DNA of 64,000 bases from positions 32,964,230 through 33,028,229 of the forward strand of contig CM032121.1 in the NCBI GenBank assembly GCA_018894105.1, written 5' to 3'. Position 1 is the first letter of the stretch; each line of letters begins with the position of its first letter. This DNA comes from Jacaranda mimosifolia. Lineage: Eukaryota > Streptophyta > Magnoliopsida > Lamiales > Bignoniaceae. The translations under genes were made by a program, and so were the position numbers. The notes beneath the pieces are model-generated. The model was not told the DNA's origin and did not search any database. It saw only the letters and a program-made list of their open reading frames with translations. Shown one piece after another: positions 24,116 to 37,063 of this stretch.

Positions 24116-26509
24116 GAAATATAGAAGAATCAATAAACTTAGTCACTGAATGAGACCTATATCTTCACATAATCGCAATCATCCGAAAAGATGACTATGT
24201 TACATAGCCAATATTTTAACTTGATCACAATAATTAGAATAACATAAATCCTGTAAATGCATAAATAATTTTTTTGTACAATAAAATAAAAAAGGAATCC
24301 TATATCTAAGCATTATTTATTTCTAATTACATTGTAATATGCATGAGTATCATACCAATTCTTTATTAAAAATTTATCCTTGTCAGCAATACATCTTCTT
24401 TCATACAGAGCCCAAATTCTATCAGCCTTTTTATAAAATTGTTCGTTGAATCCCAACCCAGACAAATTATCCTACACTTAACAATGCATTATCAAATTAT
24501 AATATGTACACAATAATAAACAATTATTTTTTAAAATATTGGTCTCAGTCGAAAATAATTTCATGGTATAATTTATGAGTTATTGAAAACTAAGAATCGC
24601 CTTATAATTATTTGCAGTATCACATCCACTTTTTCTCGGCTTTGTGTTGCTCATGGGGTTGGATGTTGACACCAATTTCCTCTTTAATTTTTGTCCAATC
24701 GGTGATCCCATGTTATACATGACTCCCTTCTGATTAGTTGAATATGAAATTTGTAAATTCTTTCTATAAAGTGCATGTATCCACGTGAAAAGGTTTTGCA
24801 ATAATATTTAGAAGATCAATTAGCACCTTATATAATCGCTGGCTGCAGAGTTCAACTAAAATAAAAACTCTTAATACTATCAATAAAAATTCGATTTCAA
24901 TTGAAACAAAATCTTTTAATATTATCAACAAAAAATTTGATTTCAACTTAAACTCAAAACTAAACGATAACGTGTGTGTTAGGATAGTTTTTTGAAGAGG
25001 TTTATTCAAAATATGACTTTGGGTGAAAAGCTTGAAGAAATAGATACCTCTAGTCTCCCGATCCTCCTTTTACTCTTTGTGCTTGTTGCCGCCGCCACTA
25101 ATGGCCGGCCCGGCAAAATCCATTTCTATTTTTCGGCAACCACTGCCACCACCCTCACCTAGTACCCTTATAATTCTCTTTCATGTAACCCTCTCTAATT
25201 CCCTTTTTCGAAATGAAAATGCTATTAGCTATCTTTGAAAAAATTCTGGTCTATATTTGACATTTCATTCGTCTGAAATCATCATTTAGCAGATGATGGA
25301 ATCCAAGAAGCAATTTTCTTAATTCTCCTCTTACTTCTCTCTATCTTACACATATCCTCGAAATCAGAAATTGGATAATATGCAATAATAAATCATGTGT
25401 GATAACATAGTTGTTCAATTGAGTACCACTATGGATGTATGGTCTAGTTGATTCATCATCAGTTCCCATCATTGTCCTTTACTCTTACTAGCAGGGCTCT
25501 TGTTGTTGGCATGTACGTTTTGTTTTGAATCTTAAAGGTTTGTTTATCTTTTTCATTACTTGACATGGATTGTTGTGCCCTCTAATTCTTTTAAATTATA
25601 TTTATCAAGAATTTTTTTTTGTGGTTTATTGATTTCTGGTTTTGGTAATAAAACATTGGTCTGTGCATGTTATTGTGTTCTTCAACTGATTAATTCTCTT
25701 TTTGGTTTAACTATTTTTGGGTAGTAGAGGGGTTATGATGAGGGGTTGACTCTGATATTGTTTCCTTGTGTGAATAGTATTTGATAGAATGACTGTTCTT
25801 TTTTTGGGTTCTTTCGGACTTTCTTACAAGTAGATAGCCACCAATCTTGCCAAAGGGGAGCAGTTCATTCCAGGTTCTTACAAATTTAGTGTTTTCCCTT
25901 TTTAGGTTATATTAATATTATTAAGAAATTGTGATATTGGTAAATTTGTTAGTTTACTCAATAGTTGGAAGGTACAAGTAGTCTATCAAATTTATCTCAA
26001 TTGACACACTGAAAGGCTAATCCTAAACTATCTAGTGTTTTTTATGTGTCAAAGAAGATTGAGAAGACTAAACTTATACAATTACTGTATATGAGAAAAA
26101 TTAGCACTTTGAGTGACTATCTTGATCTACAGGATAGAGAATATCCAAAGGACTAATTTTCTAGCTAATTGGAAAATTACTGGAGGTAGAGAGATACTAT
26201 TGCATTTCTCTGTTTATCATTTATGATTAACAGTAGCTATGGCCTATAAAACTTGAATATCCTAATAAGTTTCCTTAGATTTCATATTCAGTTTGTATTA
26301 AGACAATATTGTGCTTGTTTGTGTGCGTTTGGAATAGGAATTTTACAGTAGCATTAAGTGATTCTAACTAGATATTTAGCACATCTCCTTATAGGTCATT
26401 TTCTTGTAAGCGCTTAAGAGCGTGGGGTGCTTAAGCTTGTGCCCATATTTGTTGCAATCCTATTGTTAGGTTTGACAATTGATTTCTTTGCACCTCTCTA
26501 CTATTCTAG
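24116..26509. other. Unassigned region between the Ulp1 relic and the exportin pseudogene
   Basis: AT-rich. A minus-strand open frame at 24580-24801 is of unknown affinity and may belong to the Ulp1 relic. I could not match upstream XPO1 exons here, so that copy appears to be 5'-truncated at 26510. Confidence 0.45.
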
Positions 26510-28800
26510 GTACAAAGGTGCAATGATTAAGGATGTTACTCGGATATTTGAAGATGTTTTCCAGTGCATTCTGGAGGTTGGTTAATTATTTGTTACATGA
26601 TAAGCAAAATTAATATGTTGCCTTGATAAGCACTTTCACTTCCTAAATGCATAATTATCATAATTGCTTAGGAAACCAGATGGTGAAAGTGTTCTTTTCA
26701 TACATCTCTTACAAAGATATAGGTTTCCAATAAATAAGTGTGTATATATCTGCCTAGACCATCTTTCACTTTAATCGTTTACATGTTTGTTTATTGTGTT
26801 TAATCATGACTTGAATGAGACCTAGTTTCATTTTCCTTTTAATTCATTCAGATAATCGATTAGGCTACTTGTGTGTATTAAGGCACTAATATGATTAGTC
26901 TGTGGTCAGTAAATTTCTATGCTACGATCATTGGAGATCGGATAATATATAGATTCTGCAAGCCTGCAACAATTAGTCCCAGCTTTGGACTTTCACAACT
27001 GTAGGAAGCCTGACTTTACTCGATTCAAACTTTGGGGCATCTATACTCTTTGTGTTTGACTTCTTTCTAAGTTCCAATACAGATGATAACAAAGAATTTT
27101 GAAGATTATCTTGAGCATCGGCTCAAGTTCTTTTTGCTTCTTCAAGCAATTGCTGCATATTATTTTCCTATTTTGATCCACTTGTCAAGTGAGGTAATGA
27201 TGCACCAAAATATTGGTCATTACTTTGTGGATGGTGATATATAAAGTCCATTTTAACCTACATTGGACTTCCAATTAAAGGGGAGTTCATTTGATTGAAT
27301 ATTTTTATCAGTATCTTTATGTGAGCATTAATGTGTTATGGTATTTTACTAGTTTTGTTCAGCAACCGAAACTTGTCATGGATTCCATCATTTGGGCTTT
27401 CCGGCATACTGAAAAAAATATTGCGGAAACTAGACTAAACCTTTTATAAGATATGCTAAAAACTTTTAGGTGTATTTCGGTTGTTTCTTTTTAATAACGT
27501 GAATAATTATTTCAAGTTGTGCCTTGCATTACTTCTGTGGCTTTGTAGGCTTCTAAATTTTGTAATCAGTTCTATAGGACTTACTTTTTGACCATAGAAC
27601 AAGAAATCTTTGTTGTTTTGATGGACACGTTCCACAAGCCTGGTTTTAAATTGCATGTACTAGTGTTGCAACACTTGTTCTGCTTGGTAATGTATCTTAA
27701 TATTGTAGAGCATTTGCTCTTTCATTTTCTTCTTTTTATGCGAGCAAGCATGCTGACTAGCAGTTCTATCCAAAAATTGCTCGTATAATCTGCTTGACCG
27801 CATTTCTATATTCTTCTTTTATTGTCTAGATCTATTTCTAAGAAGCATGCTAACAACTGTTTAATAATTACATATGGAATCTGGTATTTTAACTGAGCCT
27901 TTATGGGATGTTGCAACAGCTTCTTATCCCTATCCGAATAATGGCATGTTTATTTGTGAGTACACAATTAAACTATTGAGTTCATCATTTCCTAACATGA
28001 CGACAACTGAGGTATTGGAGAAAATCTGTGATATAGTTCAGATGCATGTTCATTGTGTCATCAGCGAGTTTACCTATCTTGTGTTCTTTTAAGGTGACTC
28101 AATTTGTGAATGGCCTTTTTGAGTCAAGAATTGATATTTTCTTTTTGAAAAACCATATATGGGACTTTCTTGTGCAATCAAAAGAATTTTCAGCTCAGGT
28201 AAAGTACTTGTTTACTCTCTGTTACAAGTGTTTGTTCACACTAAATCTTGGTGAGTTCTTCTTCAAGATGTTTCTATCTCATAGGGTAATCAAAATTCTT
28301 TTCCCACTGGAAGTTGTTTAGATTTGGTATTTCCTATTTGTTGAGGAAATTTCCATGTCTCTTGGTCACTCTAAAAGGAAGAACTAAAGTCTATTTCATT
28401 TTTTTTATTCAACCTTTTATCTTGCTCTATATACATGCTTGATGAATAGCTATAGATTTCTCTCAACTTGTAATAAGATGGGGTCTTCTAAATGTCTGAT
28501 TCTCCTAAATCTCCAAATGTTTAAAATCGTAAGCTACCTAAAGATAGACAAACGGACAATTTGTTAGTTGGGGGGAAGGACCTGCCTTTGACTCTTGTGT
28601 ACATAAGATGCTGATGTTAAACATTCATTCTGTCATAACTAACAATCCTCTACTTGATTCTACTTATTATGATATAGGACAACAAAGATCTTTATGTCGA
28701 GAAAGCTACTGCTCAGAGAGAAATAGAGCGGCAAAGCATGCTACCAATTCCATAACTCATTGCACCCAATGAGATGAAAGATGAGTTGGTCGAATCATAA
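26510..28800 (+). pseudogene. Exportin-1 (XPO1/CRM1) 3' portion, non-processed pseudogene
   Basis: Seven exon remnants: 26510-26576, 27083-27193, 27363-27469, 27549-27686, about 27872-28011, 28094-28198 and 28678-28800. They encode in order YKGAMIKDVTRIFEDVFQC, ITKNFEDYLEHRLKFF, LVMDSIIWAFRHTEKNIAET, EQEIFVVLMDTFHKPGFKL, EYTIKLLSSSFPNMTT, VTQFVNGLFES, DFLVQSKEFSAQ and DNKDLY, ending DELVES and TAA. This is the C-terminal HEAT region and tail of plant XPO1, the nuclear export receptor. Stops occur at 27447-27449 and 28753-28755, a base is lost at the end of the third exon, and the fifth exon has no AG acceptor. About three quarters of the gene is missing upstream. Introns are retained, so it arose by DNA duplication, not retroposition. 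Confidence 0.9.
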
Positions 28801-30986
28801 GTGTTGGCAAATATTGTCATCGAGGCTAGTTTTCTGGATTGTTAGCTCTAAATTATATGGGCACATGGAGTCCGCTATGATACAACATTTTATGGAGTTC
28901 CCATCTATAATTTTTCCCTGACTTTTATAATCTACCCAGAATCTTTTTTCTAATGTGACGTGGTGAAAGCTACCTAGGCATGCAGGCTTTGCTGCTGACG
29001 AATCCACATTTTGGTTGTAGAGTATTTAGTTATAATGTAGGAATAGAGCATGTCACTATATGGATTTTTGAATTTGGTAGTGATATTGTTAATTCGGGAC
29101 ACTGTGTTTGAGTTATTTGTCTTTGGCAGACGCATATTGGCTATAGGTCTAATATATACTGCGTTTGTGGGTTGTACAGAATATCCTCTTTTTGTCAATT
29201 GGTAGGCAATTTTGTAGTCTAAATTTTAGAAAGGTTTATTCTGTAGCGGTATTTTATATTTGTGGCTCGTGGGACCTTGGAATGTTCAACAATTGGTTGC
29301 TCTGTTGAATTTTCTCCCTACTAAGTGATGACTATTTCTTGTTTCCTATAAAGGATCCATTTCATTCATGCAGTTGAAAATGCCACATTATAGGATCTTT
29401 AATATAAATGAAACCAAAATAATACATTGGTTGATTCTAAAGCACAATTCTTGGACCGAGTATGCTTTTCAAAGATGACAAGTCTTGTAAGTAGATATGT
29501 AGGTTTTGTTTGGTGTAGTTTTGTAATAGCATTTCTCAATTAGGGTTATGCAATCATACATCCTAATTCATTTTTTCAACGCCACTCAAAGTATTTTCAA
29601 AATAATTCTTATTTTCTAAAACAAACATAGTGTCTACATAATATCTTTGCATAAATACTAACATAAAATCACATGTTTAACCTATTACTAAGATAAAAAC
29701 GTAATGGTATGACATGTATCTTATAAGGTACTGTTTTTAAAATTGAATATATATCATATTCTTCATTCTTCGTTATCCCTAAACATCCAAAATAGAATCA
29801 AACAAACAAATGTACAATCAGAGAATATATTATCAGAAACATTTTTGTGAGTAACACTACTAAGTAGTCATAAGAACTGATGGTAGACTTCTATCTTAAG
29901 AAGGTTGGCAAATTTAGGAGAGCACAGAAATAGAAACAATAAACCTATCATAAAAAAGAATAGGGAGACTTACACAAGGCAAGGGAATTTATAATCAACA
30001 AAATATTTACAAAGCTAGAAGTAGAGCCATTTCTTGCCTCTAAAATTATTTCAACAGTATTTTGTATTTGTCAAATTGTAGGCTCTGAACATACTTCTAG
30101 ATTGGGAAGAGGAGCAATAAGAGATTTCTTTCACCAAAAATTATGCTGAAACTCTATGAACATAAAATCAAGTTACATATCCTAACAGTGCTAACTTGCT
30201 ATAATTAGATATGTAGCAACATTGAACCACACCTTTTGTAACGGTTAGTTTAATTTACAACGCAAATGGCATGCACTCAAATAAAAGATGGGTTAAGAAG
30301 GTTAATTTGTGTATAGAATCAAGAGAAACTTTCCATGAATGCTGACATAGGTGCAAGTTACATTTGATCGACTACTCGAATTCTACTAACAAGTTCAGAT
30401 TTAGTTAATACCCCATTTCACCCTGAAACTGTAAGTTTAATTTCATCCATTTGGCCTTAGGTGAGGGTTAAAAAGGTGTAAAGTTCTCTACATTGCTCCA
30501 CTATCTTAAAAGTAATAGTTGAGAATTAGTAATATCACAACATAAATTACTTTAAGAGATGATGTTTTGGGAAAAAACTTCCATTTTAGAAAATACACCT
30601 TATTTTGGGACATCCCAAGAAGAAAATCAAGCAATAACTTTGGGACAGAAGCAGTATATAACAACACATATATACACCAGAAAAATAGTAAACAGACATG
30701 CTTTTCAGTATCTTCATGCACCAGGCACAAGAAAGCACAAAATGAATTCCCTAACCCCAAGATCAAAAATGGATAACAAAAAGAAGCAATGGAAGAAATA
30801 TCTCAATTTCCCCAAAGCAATCAGGAATATTTTCTCTGGTTGCATAAGTTTTCACTCACCCCATCAAGTCCCTCAAGATCATCTGAACCAAAATCTGTGG
30901 AACCTCCATAAGAAGCAGACACGAGTGCCCTTATATGTACCACAACCACAAAAGGGAGGTACACTAGTGGCAGCTTGAGGCATACA
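28801..30986. other. Unassigned region
   Basis: AT-rich. A possible MITE lies at about 29500-29830, where the ends carry TTTTGTTTGG-like and CCAAACAAA-like motifs, without a clear TSD. A minus-strand stretch near 30957-30861 reads ALVSASYGGSTDFGSDD and ends at GTGAGTG, so it could be a stray exon of an unidentified gene. Confidence 0.35.
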
Positions 30987-31310
30987 ATGGCACACAGAAC
31001 CACCAGAAGTTGGTGGAAGAATTTCACGTACATGGCCGTGCGTAGGGGAAGGGGGGCTGAAGAAGGCAATAGTAATGGGATTTTGCTTATTTTAGATGGC
31101 AATGAATATGAATACAACAATAAAGCCGAAGAAAATGATTTGAGTATGAATGATGCGTATGCTTTAGCAAGTGGCTGGAGCTAGGATGATGCAGCCTCTC
31201 TTGAGGATGTGGATAAGAGAGTTGAGAAGTTCATTAAAGAATTTTGGGAACAATTAAGAATCCAAAGAGTACTATTGTTTGAAAAAGAGTGTAATACGCA
31301 TACATTTTGA
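30987..31310 (+). pseudogene. DUF761-like small protein, interrupted by one stop
   Basis: An ATG at 30987 opens a 108-codon frame with a single internal TAG at 31182-31184 and a terminal TGA at 31308-31310. The part after the stop, DDAASLEDVDKRVEKFIKEF followed by WEQLRIQR, resembles the C-terminal motif of plant DUF761 proteins (L-x-x-R-x-E-x-F-I-x-x-F). The upstream half is not recognised. It could be a one-stop pseudogene, two unrelated frames, or an allele with a premature stop. Confidence 0.42.
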
Positions 31311-32294
31311 TTGCATCAATGCAGTGATAGTCATTTTCACAAGAAATAAAGAAAAAGACAACATAAGCAAAACGTAAAGAAAAAAGATTGGATTCATTTT
31401 TACTAACTCAATCATGTAAAATACATTATATCACTATATAGATGCTGCTTTGTAGACAAAATGCTAATTCTTGCCAGGACCAGTTAGTTTCTGTAGGACA
31501 TTCGCAACCATCTGGCATTTAGTGCTGCATAAAATCTCACCATCACACCTGGCATTTTTGACAAGAAAGCAAATAAGGTTAATTTTAGCTAACTTATAGC
31601 AAAGAAGAAGAAAATGAAGTTCGGAAAATTTTGTGAACTAAAAATTATTGAAAAATTGTAACAAGTGTGCATCAGGGTGCATCAGGATGTAGATTGCTTA
31701 CCATCTTCATTTTCAATTGGCATCTTCAATGAAGAAATTGTAACATTAGTTCTAAAAATAAATCAAGAAACTACCTATAAGCAATTGTAAGCAACAGATC
31801 AGCTTCTTTACACTTCTTCTGAAGTGATATACTTATATTCATTTTTAGAGAAACACACTTTTGTAAAACCAAATTAGCAAAAAGCATATTTGGAGTGCAG
31901 TAATTTTTTGTTAAAGTAAAATACTGCCCAAAAAGAAAACAAAAGGAAAGACTTTGATAGTGGATGAGCACTTATTGAGCAAGATATTACCTATCCAAAC
32001 TAATGAACGGATTTACTTAGGTATATTAGGTTGGCAATTGGTTTGGGATGGCCAACCAGGGTAAGATGACATCCAAAGAGAAATGTGATTAACTCCAACC
32101 TGCATGAATTTTAACGTATTAATACCCAAAATAAAATTTGCAACTATATGAGTTTGATTAAAAATAAAGATGCATACTCTCAACCAATAACATTCACTGA
32201 CGCCCTGCAGTTGAGCACCATGAAACGTATTCATATGAATCTGGTTTGGAATAGCTGTATGACTCATTTCTCCAACCCAAAATATAGGTCAAAA
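31311..32294. other. Unassigned region
   Basis: AT-rich, no recognisable coding or repeat structure apart from a short local duplication of gtgcatcagg near 31669-31690. Confidence 0.5.
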
Positions 32295-32304
32295 TATAAA
32301 AAAA

Positions 32305-34156
32305 GGTGAATTACAGCTACGCCCCCTGAGGTTTGGTGTAATTACAAAAAAATCTCATTTTTTTGAAAATTACAAATACCCCCCTGAACTTTGGGACCTA
32401 AACGTAATGCTGACGGAAAGTGTAAAATAACCAAAATGCCCTTCCGTTAAAAATTAAAAAAAAAAAGAAAATTTATTAGAAATATCGAAAGATAAAAATA
32501 CCCTTGGACCTATTTGTAATGTTTTTGAATTTACGAGGGTTTATTTGATATATTTTTATCACCTTCAATTTTCGCCAGACCACCGCCGCTGCCCTCCAAA
32601 CAGCAGTCGTGCGCCTCCACTGGAATTGGGTTTTGCTGCTGCCAGCAGGTGCGCCTTGTTGCGCTCTATCAAACCCCCAAATCAATTTCAACTTTCCCCT
32701 TCATTTCGTTGGCCAATTTCAAGCAAAACCGCTCAACTCCACCGTGTGCTTCCACATTCCATTCTCCTTCTCCGTTGGTCAAATCACAAAATTAAAACCA
32801 CTATTACACTCCTCTCATCGAGTCCATCAAAACCCACTCCTTGTTTATGAGTTTCCGTCGTCGGAACTAAGCAACCCATCACCACCGCCGTGAGGCTCTG
32901 TTCGGAGCTTAATTTCCGGCGAATTGCTAGTTGTTTCTAGGCAAATTTGGTACCGATGCGTTCCTTGTGACGAGGGAAAGAGAATGGTTAGCTTGGTTGC
33001 TAGTTTTTTCAACGTCGAAGAGGTGCTGGTTGGAGAGGATGGTGACGGTGAGCATGGAAGAATTTGATACAATAGGAGGGCTCTTGTATACATATTTTTC
33101 AACTCTCTAAAATTGTAATTTCCACCCCAATACTTCATCTCAGATTTCAATTGAATTCTTTTAACTCTCTGAGTGCCTCACATTAACCCCAAATTTTTTT
33201 TCCTCAATTTCAATTAAGTCCTCAAACTAGTTAATGACTCTATTGACCCGGTTGATCAAAATTAATTTTGTTGACCACCAAAACTTTACAATCAAGTCCT
33301 TTCTTATTCGTGTTTTGAGCCCCAAAATTTTTGTCAAATAAATATTTTAATTTTTAAATCTTACTTTCTAAAATGCCAAATCTAGGGGTGTCACATGTCA
33401 TTATTATTTTTTAATTTTAAAAATTATTAAAAGTATATTATCATGATAGATTTAATTTATTTTAGTTTTTTTACTTATTTTACTTTTTAGTTAAATTGAA
33501 TTGAATTCAATTAAAATATTATATATATTACTATTTTAATATTATTAGATAATTTTAATAATATAAATTTATATTTAACATAATCTAATATGTTATATTT
33601 TAATGATATGAATTTAATTAAATTATTTTAGATATGCTTATTATTTTTAATACTATTGAATATATCATTTCAATTATTAAAATTATATGTTCAAGATGAT
33701 AGATTTGATTTATATTTTTAATTTTTTGATAAATTTGATTTATATTTTTAATTTTTCTTACTTATTAAATTCAATTGAATATAATTAAATTATCTTAAAT
33801 ACATTTACTATTTTAAATTCACCCTGGATTCGTCTTTGTTTTATTACATTTAAGACCTCAAACAAAACAAAAATAACAAATACACCCTTAACCAATTAAA
33901 AATCTTACAATACCACCCCTGAGGATATTTTTGTCCACTAAAAAAAGTCAAACCAGGTTAAAGATGCCATCAGTTAGCCTAAGGGTATTTTTGGAATTTT
34001 ACCAAAAAAAATTAACGGTTGTATAGTACAACCCTAACGGCTGGGCTGAAATATTGGACGGCGATTAAGTTCAGGGGGGTATTTGTAATTTTCAAAACAA
34101 CAAGAATTTTTTTGTAATTACGCCAAACCTCAGGGGGGGATAGCTGTAATTCACCG
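32305..34156. mobile_element. Mutator-like non-autonomous TIR element, 1.85 kb
   Basis: The left end is GGTGAATTACAGCTACGCCC and the reverse-complemented right end is GGTGAATTACAGCTATCCCC. Similarity continues through TGAGGTTTGG and TAATTACAAAAAAAT, giving inverted repeats of at least 50 bp. The flanks tataaaaaaa at 32295-32304 and 34157-34166 are identical, which fits a 9-10 bp Mutator-type duplication. No transposase is present. The interior carries GC-richer DNA (about 32570-33100) and an LTR-like piece. Confidence 0.85.
32570..33396 (-). mobile_element. Truncated LTR fragment inside the TIR element
   Basis: On the minus strand from 33396 the sequence starts TGTGACACCCCTAGATTTGG, very like the start of the LTR at 15802. 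It continues with similar AT-rich and then coding-like GC-rich sequence. The end near 32570 is a guess. It was either inserted in or captured by the Mutator-like element. Confidence 0.45.
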
Positions 34157-34416
34157 TATAAAAAAACAATAACAATATATAAATTATTCATGTAACATTA
34201 AATGCATGCCAAAATATGAAAATTTTATTAACATATTTTTTGCAAATGCTAAAAAACAAAATTATAATTTAAATTCAGGATCACCTGCATATGGTTTAAA
34301 GGAAGCAAGCTAGTGTATGGTTGCATGGGATATTGGCAGGGACAATGAACGCCTGATTGCATCACATTATTAGCCGAAGCTTCTTTATGCATCTGAGAAG
34401 AACAAAGATCAGGCTG

Positions 34417-37063
34417 TTAAACTGCAGTGCTATCGTCGTGTGGTTGTTCATCACTTGGTGTATTACCGGGATTGGTCCTCTCATTGTTTGTACTATTGTT
34501 ACTAATTTTGGACCAACTATTGCCCTCAGATTTGTTATTTGGGCATGTACTGGACTTATGCCCCGGGACTCTACTTAAACAACATTGCAAATACATGATT
34601 AATATAATATAAAACACAACTCACTATAGACAATTATTGCATACAATTATAAAAATGATCAAACAATCACGTAGCAAATATAATAAAAGATTACCTGTAT
34701 ATGTTGCATTTATGTCTTCTAGAATGAACACTACTTTTTCACTTACTTCGACTAGGATCCCACAAGTCATTCTTCATCCTATCTTTATTTGGGTCACCAA
34801 CCTTGTCATCTAAATACCTTGGTGTATATGTTAATTTATAACCACTGTTTGATACTCCATCGCTTACAGAATGATTGATGAATTATTTTCGACTTCCTTT
34901 GCTGCTTTTTTCACACAATTTATTGAATGAAAACATCCATTATCGGTCTGCAATGCAAAATAACATAAATTCAGACATTCTTTGTTGATGCGGGCAAACC
35001 TATATCTCTAAGTGTCCAGTCTTGAAAACTCTTTTTTGAATAAAATTTTCAATTTCCTGCCCGCATTAATATGCCACCAAGGATGTATGCTATCTGCTGG
35101 AAATGAATCAAACCTTAAAGACTTAAAAGCATATATGATGTGACGACAAGGAATGCCCCTTCGATTCAAGCATGGAACATTCACATATACACCTCATATC
35201 AGTTTGATCAATTTCAATTGAATACTTATGTCTGTTTGATTTTTTCAAGTTCTCAAAACTGAACTCATATTTCATATCACATATCTCCAACATTTTTTCC
35301 TGCACCAATCCCTATTAAGCGAGAATCTACTCCTGAAGCTTTAGAAACATCTTATTTGTGCAAACTCGAGCCACATGCGTCTCAAGCTTCTTTAATGGAC
35401 TATCTCGGACTGTTGGGGTTATCTTATCACATGCTTCTTGCTTTTCAAAGAAATCATTGTGGATCTTCTGAATGGTGCGGTGACAGTGCTTTAGGAACTC
35501 CATAATGATAAACCTCTCTTTAGCTGCCAGTTTAACCAAGGAATTCATAAACTCAAAAAGCTAAGTGGATTTCATACTTACCGTAAATTGTCCATGAAAA
35601 AAAGGCTTCACCCCATAAATGTTCCTTCACATAGGCTATAACAACCCATGAATTGTTAACTATGTCATACTTCTCAACCAATGCAACCCACATCTCCTCA
35701 AATTCTTCCTCGAAACTTATCTTTTGCAACAATAGTGAGAGTCTACTTGCAAAATCATGACCTACCTTGCTAGCAGCATTTCGTGCTAGATGCCAGCTAC
35801 ACAATCGATGTCTAGCATAAGGAAATTCAAACAGTATTGTAGCCTTCATAGATGCATCTTGATCCATGAATACTACACCAGGACATTTTTCATTCATATT
35901 TTCGGAAAAGGTTATCAATATCCATTTATAAGCTTCAGAAGTTTCATTCTATAAAATGGCTGCACCAAACACATAAGTGCTACCATGATTACTTGCACCT
36001 AATGACATAACAACCGAGAAATTTGCATTTATTGGTATGATATGTGCTATCAAATAAAAGCACATCGCCAAATAAATCAAATTCCACCCTTGACATTCCG
36101 TCACACCAGGAAAGCCTAGTCAGAGCACTATTAGTGCTAGTAGTGTATTTAAATACGAAATCTTTATTGTCAAACCTCATTTCTTCAAGCAAAGAAGTTG
36201 CAGTTTTCACATCGTATTTTCTAATCATTTCCATTCTTTGTTTCTGTAAATAGTTGTTCGCATATTTTCTTCTAAATGATAGATTCCTAGCTCCTCCTCT
36301 CAAATGTTCCAGATAGTTCAAGACAAAATTAGGAGTCATTCCAATTTTTGTAAGTAAAGTTAGCGATGATTGATCTAAGGTATGAAGTAGCTAAAAAAGT
36401 TGAATAAAACTTACATAAATATAATAAATGCAAGCATAATGAACACACTGTTTAAAACACCATAGCAACATAACAAACTAAATAAATAAGTTAAATTAAT
36501 ACTTATTGCATCGCAAGTCATGAGCCGAGTGATGATTATGTTCGGCCACAAATCGGGTGACATTCTACATATCAGAAAATCTATTATGCTCTACATGAAG
36601 CCTTGCTTCACACCCACATCTGAGGTCTGGTTTAGCTTTTCTCTACCGAACATACCCTAGTTTTGGTGTCTTGCGAAAGCCTTCGTGATAACAAACCCAC
36701 TCACAATTTTTTACCAACCAAAGTTTGTCATCTTTTCCTAACTCAATGCACTCTTCACAATTATGATATCTTTTTCTTACGAACTTTGTCTTGCATGAAT
36801 CACATTTTGGCTTTTCTATTTTGCAAGTTTATCAATGAATGCAAAGCCTTATTCTCTGCCATATTCAATGTAGAATGATTGTGCTTCATCGATTGTCTTG
36901 AATACCAAACTCAGAACTTTCTTAGGATTCGCATTATGGGATACATGCTCTAGTTCATCAACAGAATCCTCACTATCAATTATAAAACTTCCATCACCGA
37001 TGATAAGGGGACTGCTAACTTCTTCATGCTCTATTTTGGCATAGCTCTTTATATGGACCTAGA
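34417..37063 (-). pseudogene. FAR1/FRS-type MULE transposase gene, degenerate
   Basis: Order on the minus strand: an acidic leader (IIDSEDSVDELEHVS) and a FAR1 DNA-binding region at about 37060-36500, with FKTIDEAQSFYIEYGRE followed by a TAA, then KLWLVKNCEWVCYHEGFRK and HNHHSAHDL in shifted frames. Next is the MULE transposase core (36339-35553): LLFDSTYHTNKCKFLG, VVFMDQDASMKATI, RLCSWHLARNAASK and FEEEFEEMW, covering the expected Asp, Asp and Glu positions. A partial SWIM motif (CICECSMLESKGHS) lies near 35200, and a zinc-knuckle-like GHKSSTCPN near 34530. At least three frame breaks or stops. FRS genes are domesticated transposases acting as light-signalling transcription factors; whether this was an FRS gene or a mobile MULE cannot be decided. 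Confidence 0.8.

Noticed and set aside
30861..30957. Minus-strand exon-like piece ALVSASYGGSTDFGSDD with a GTGAGTG donor
   Set aside because: Looks coding, but I could not identify a family or any adjoining exon, so it is noted and not called.
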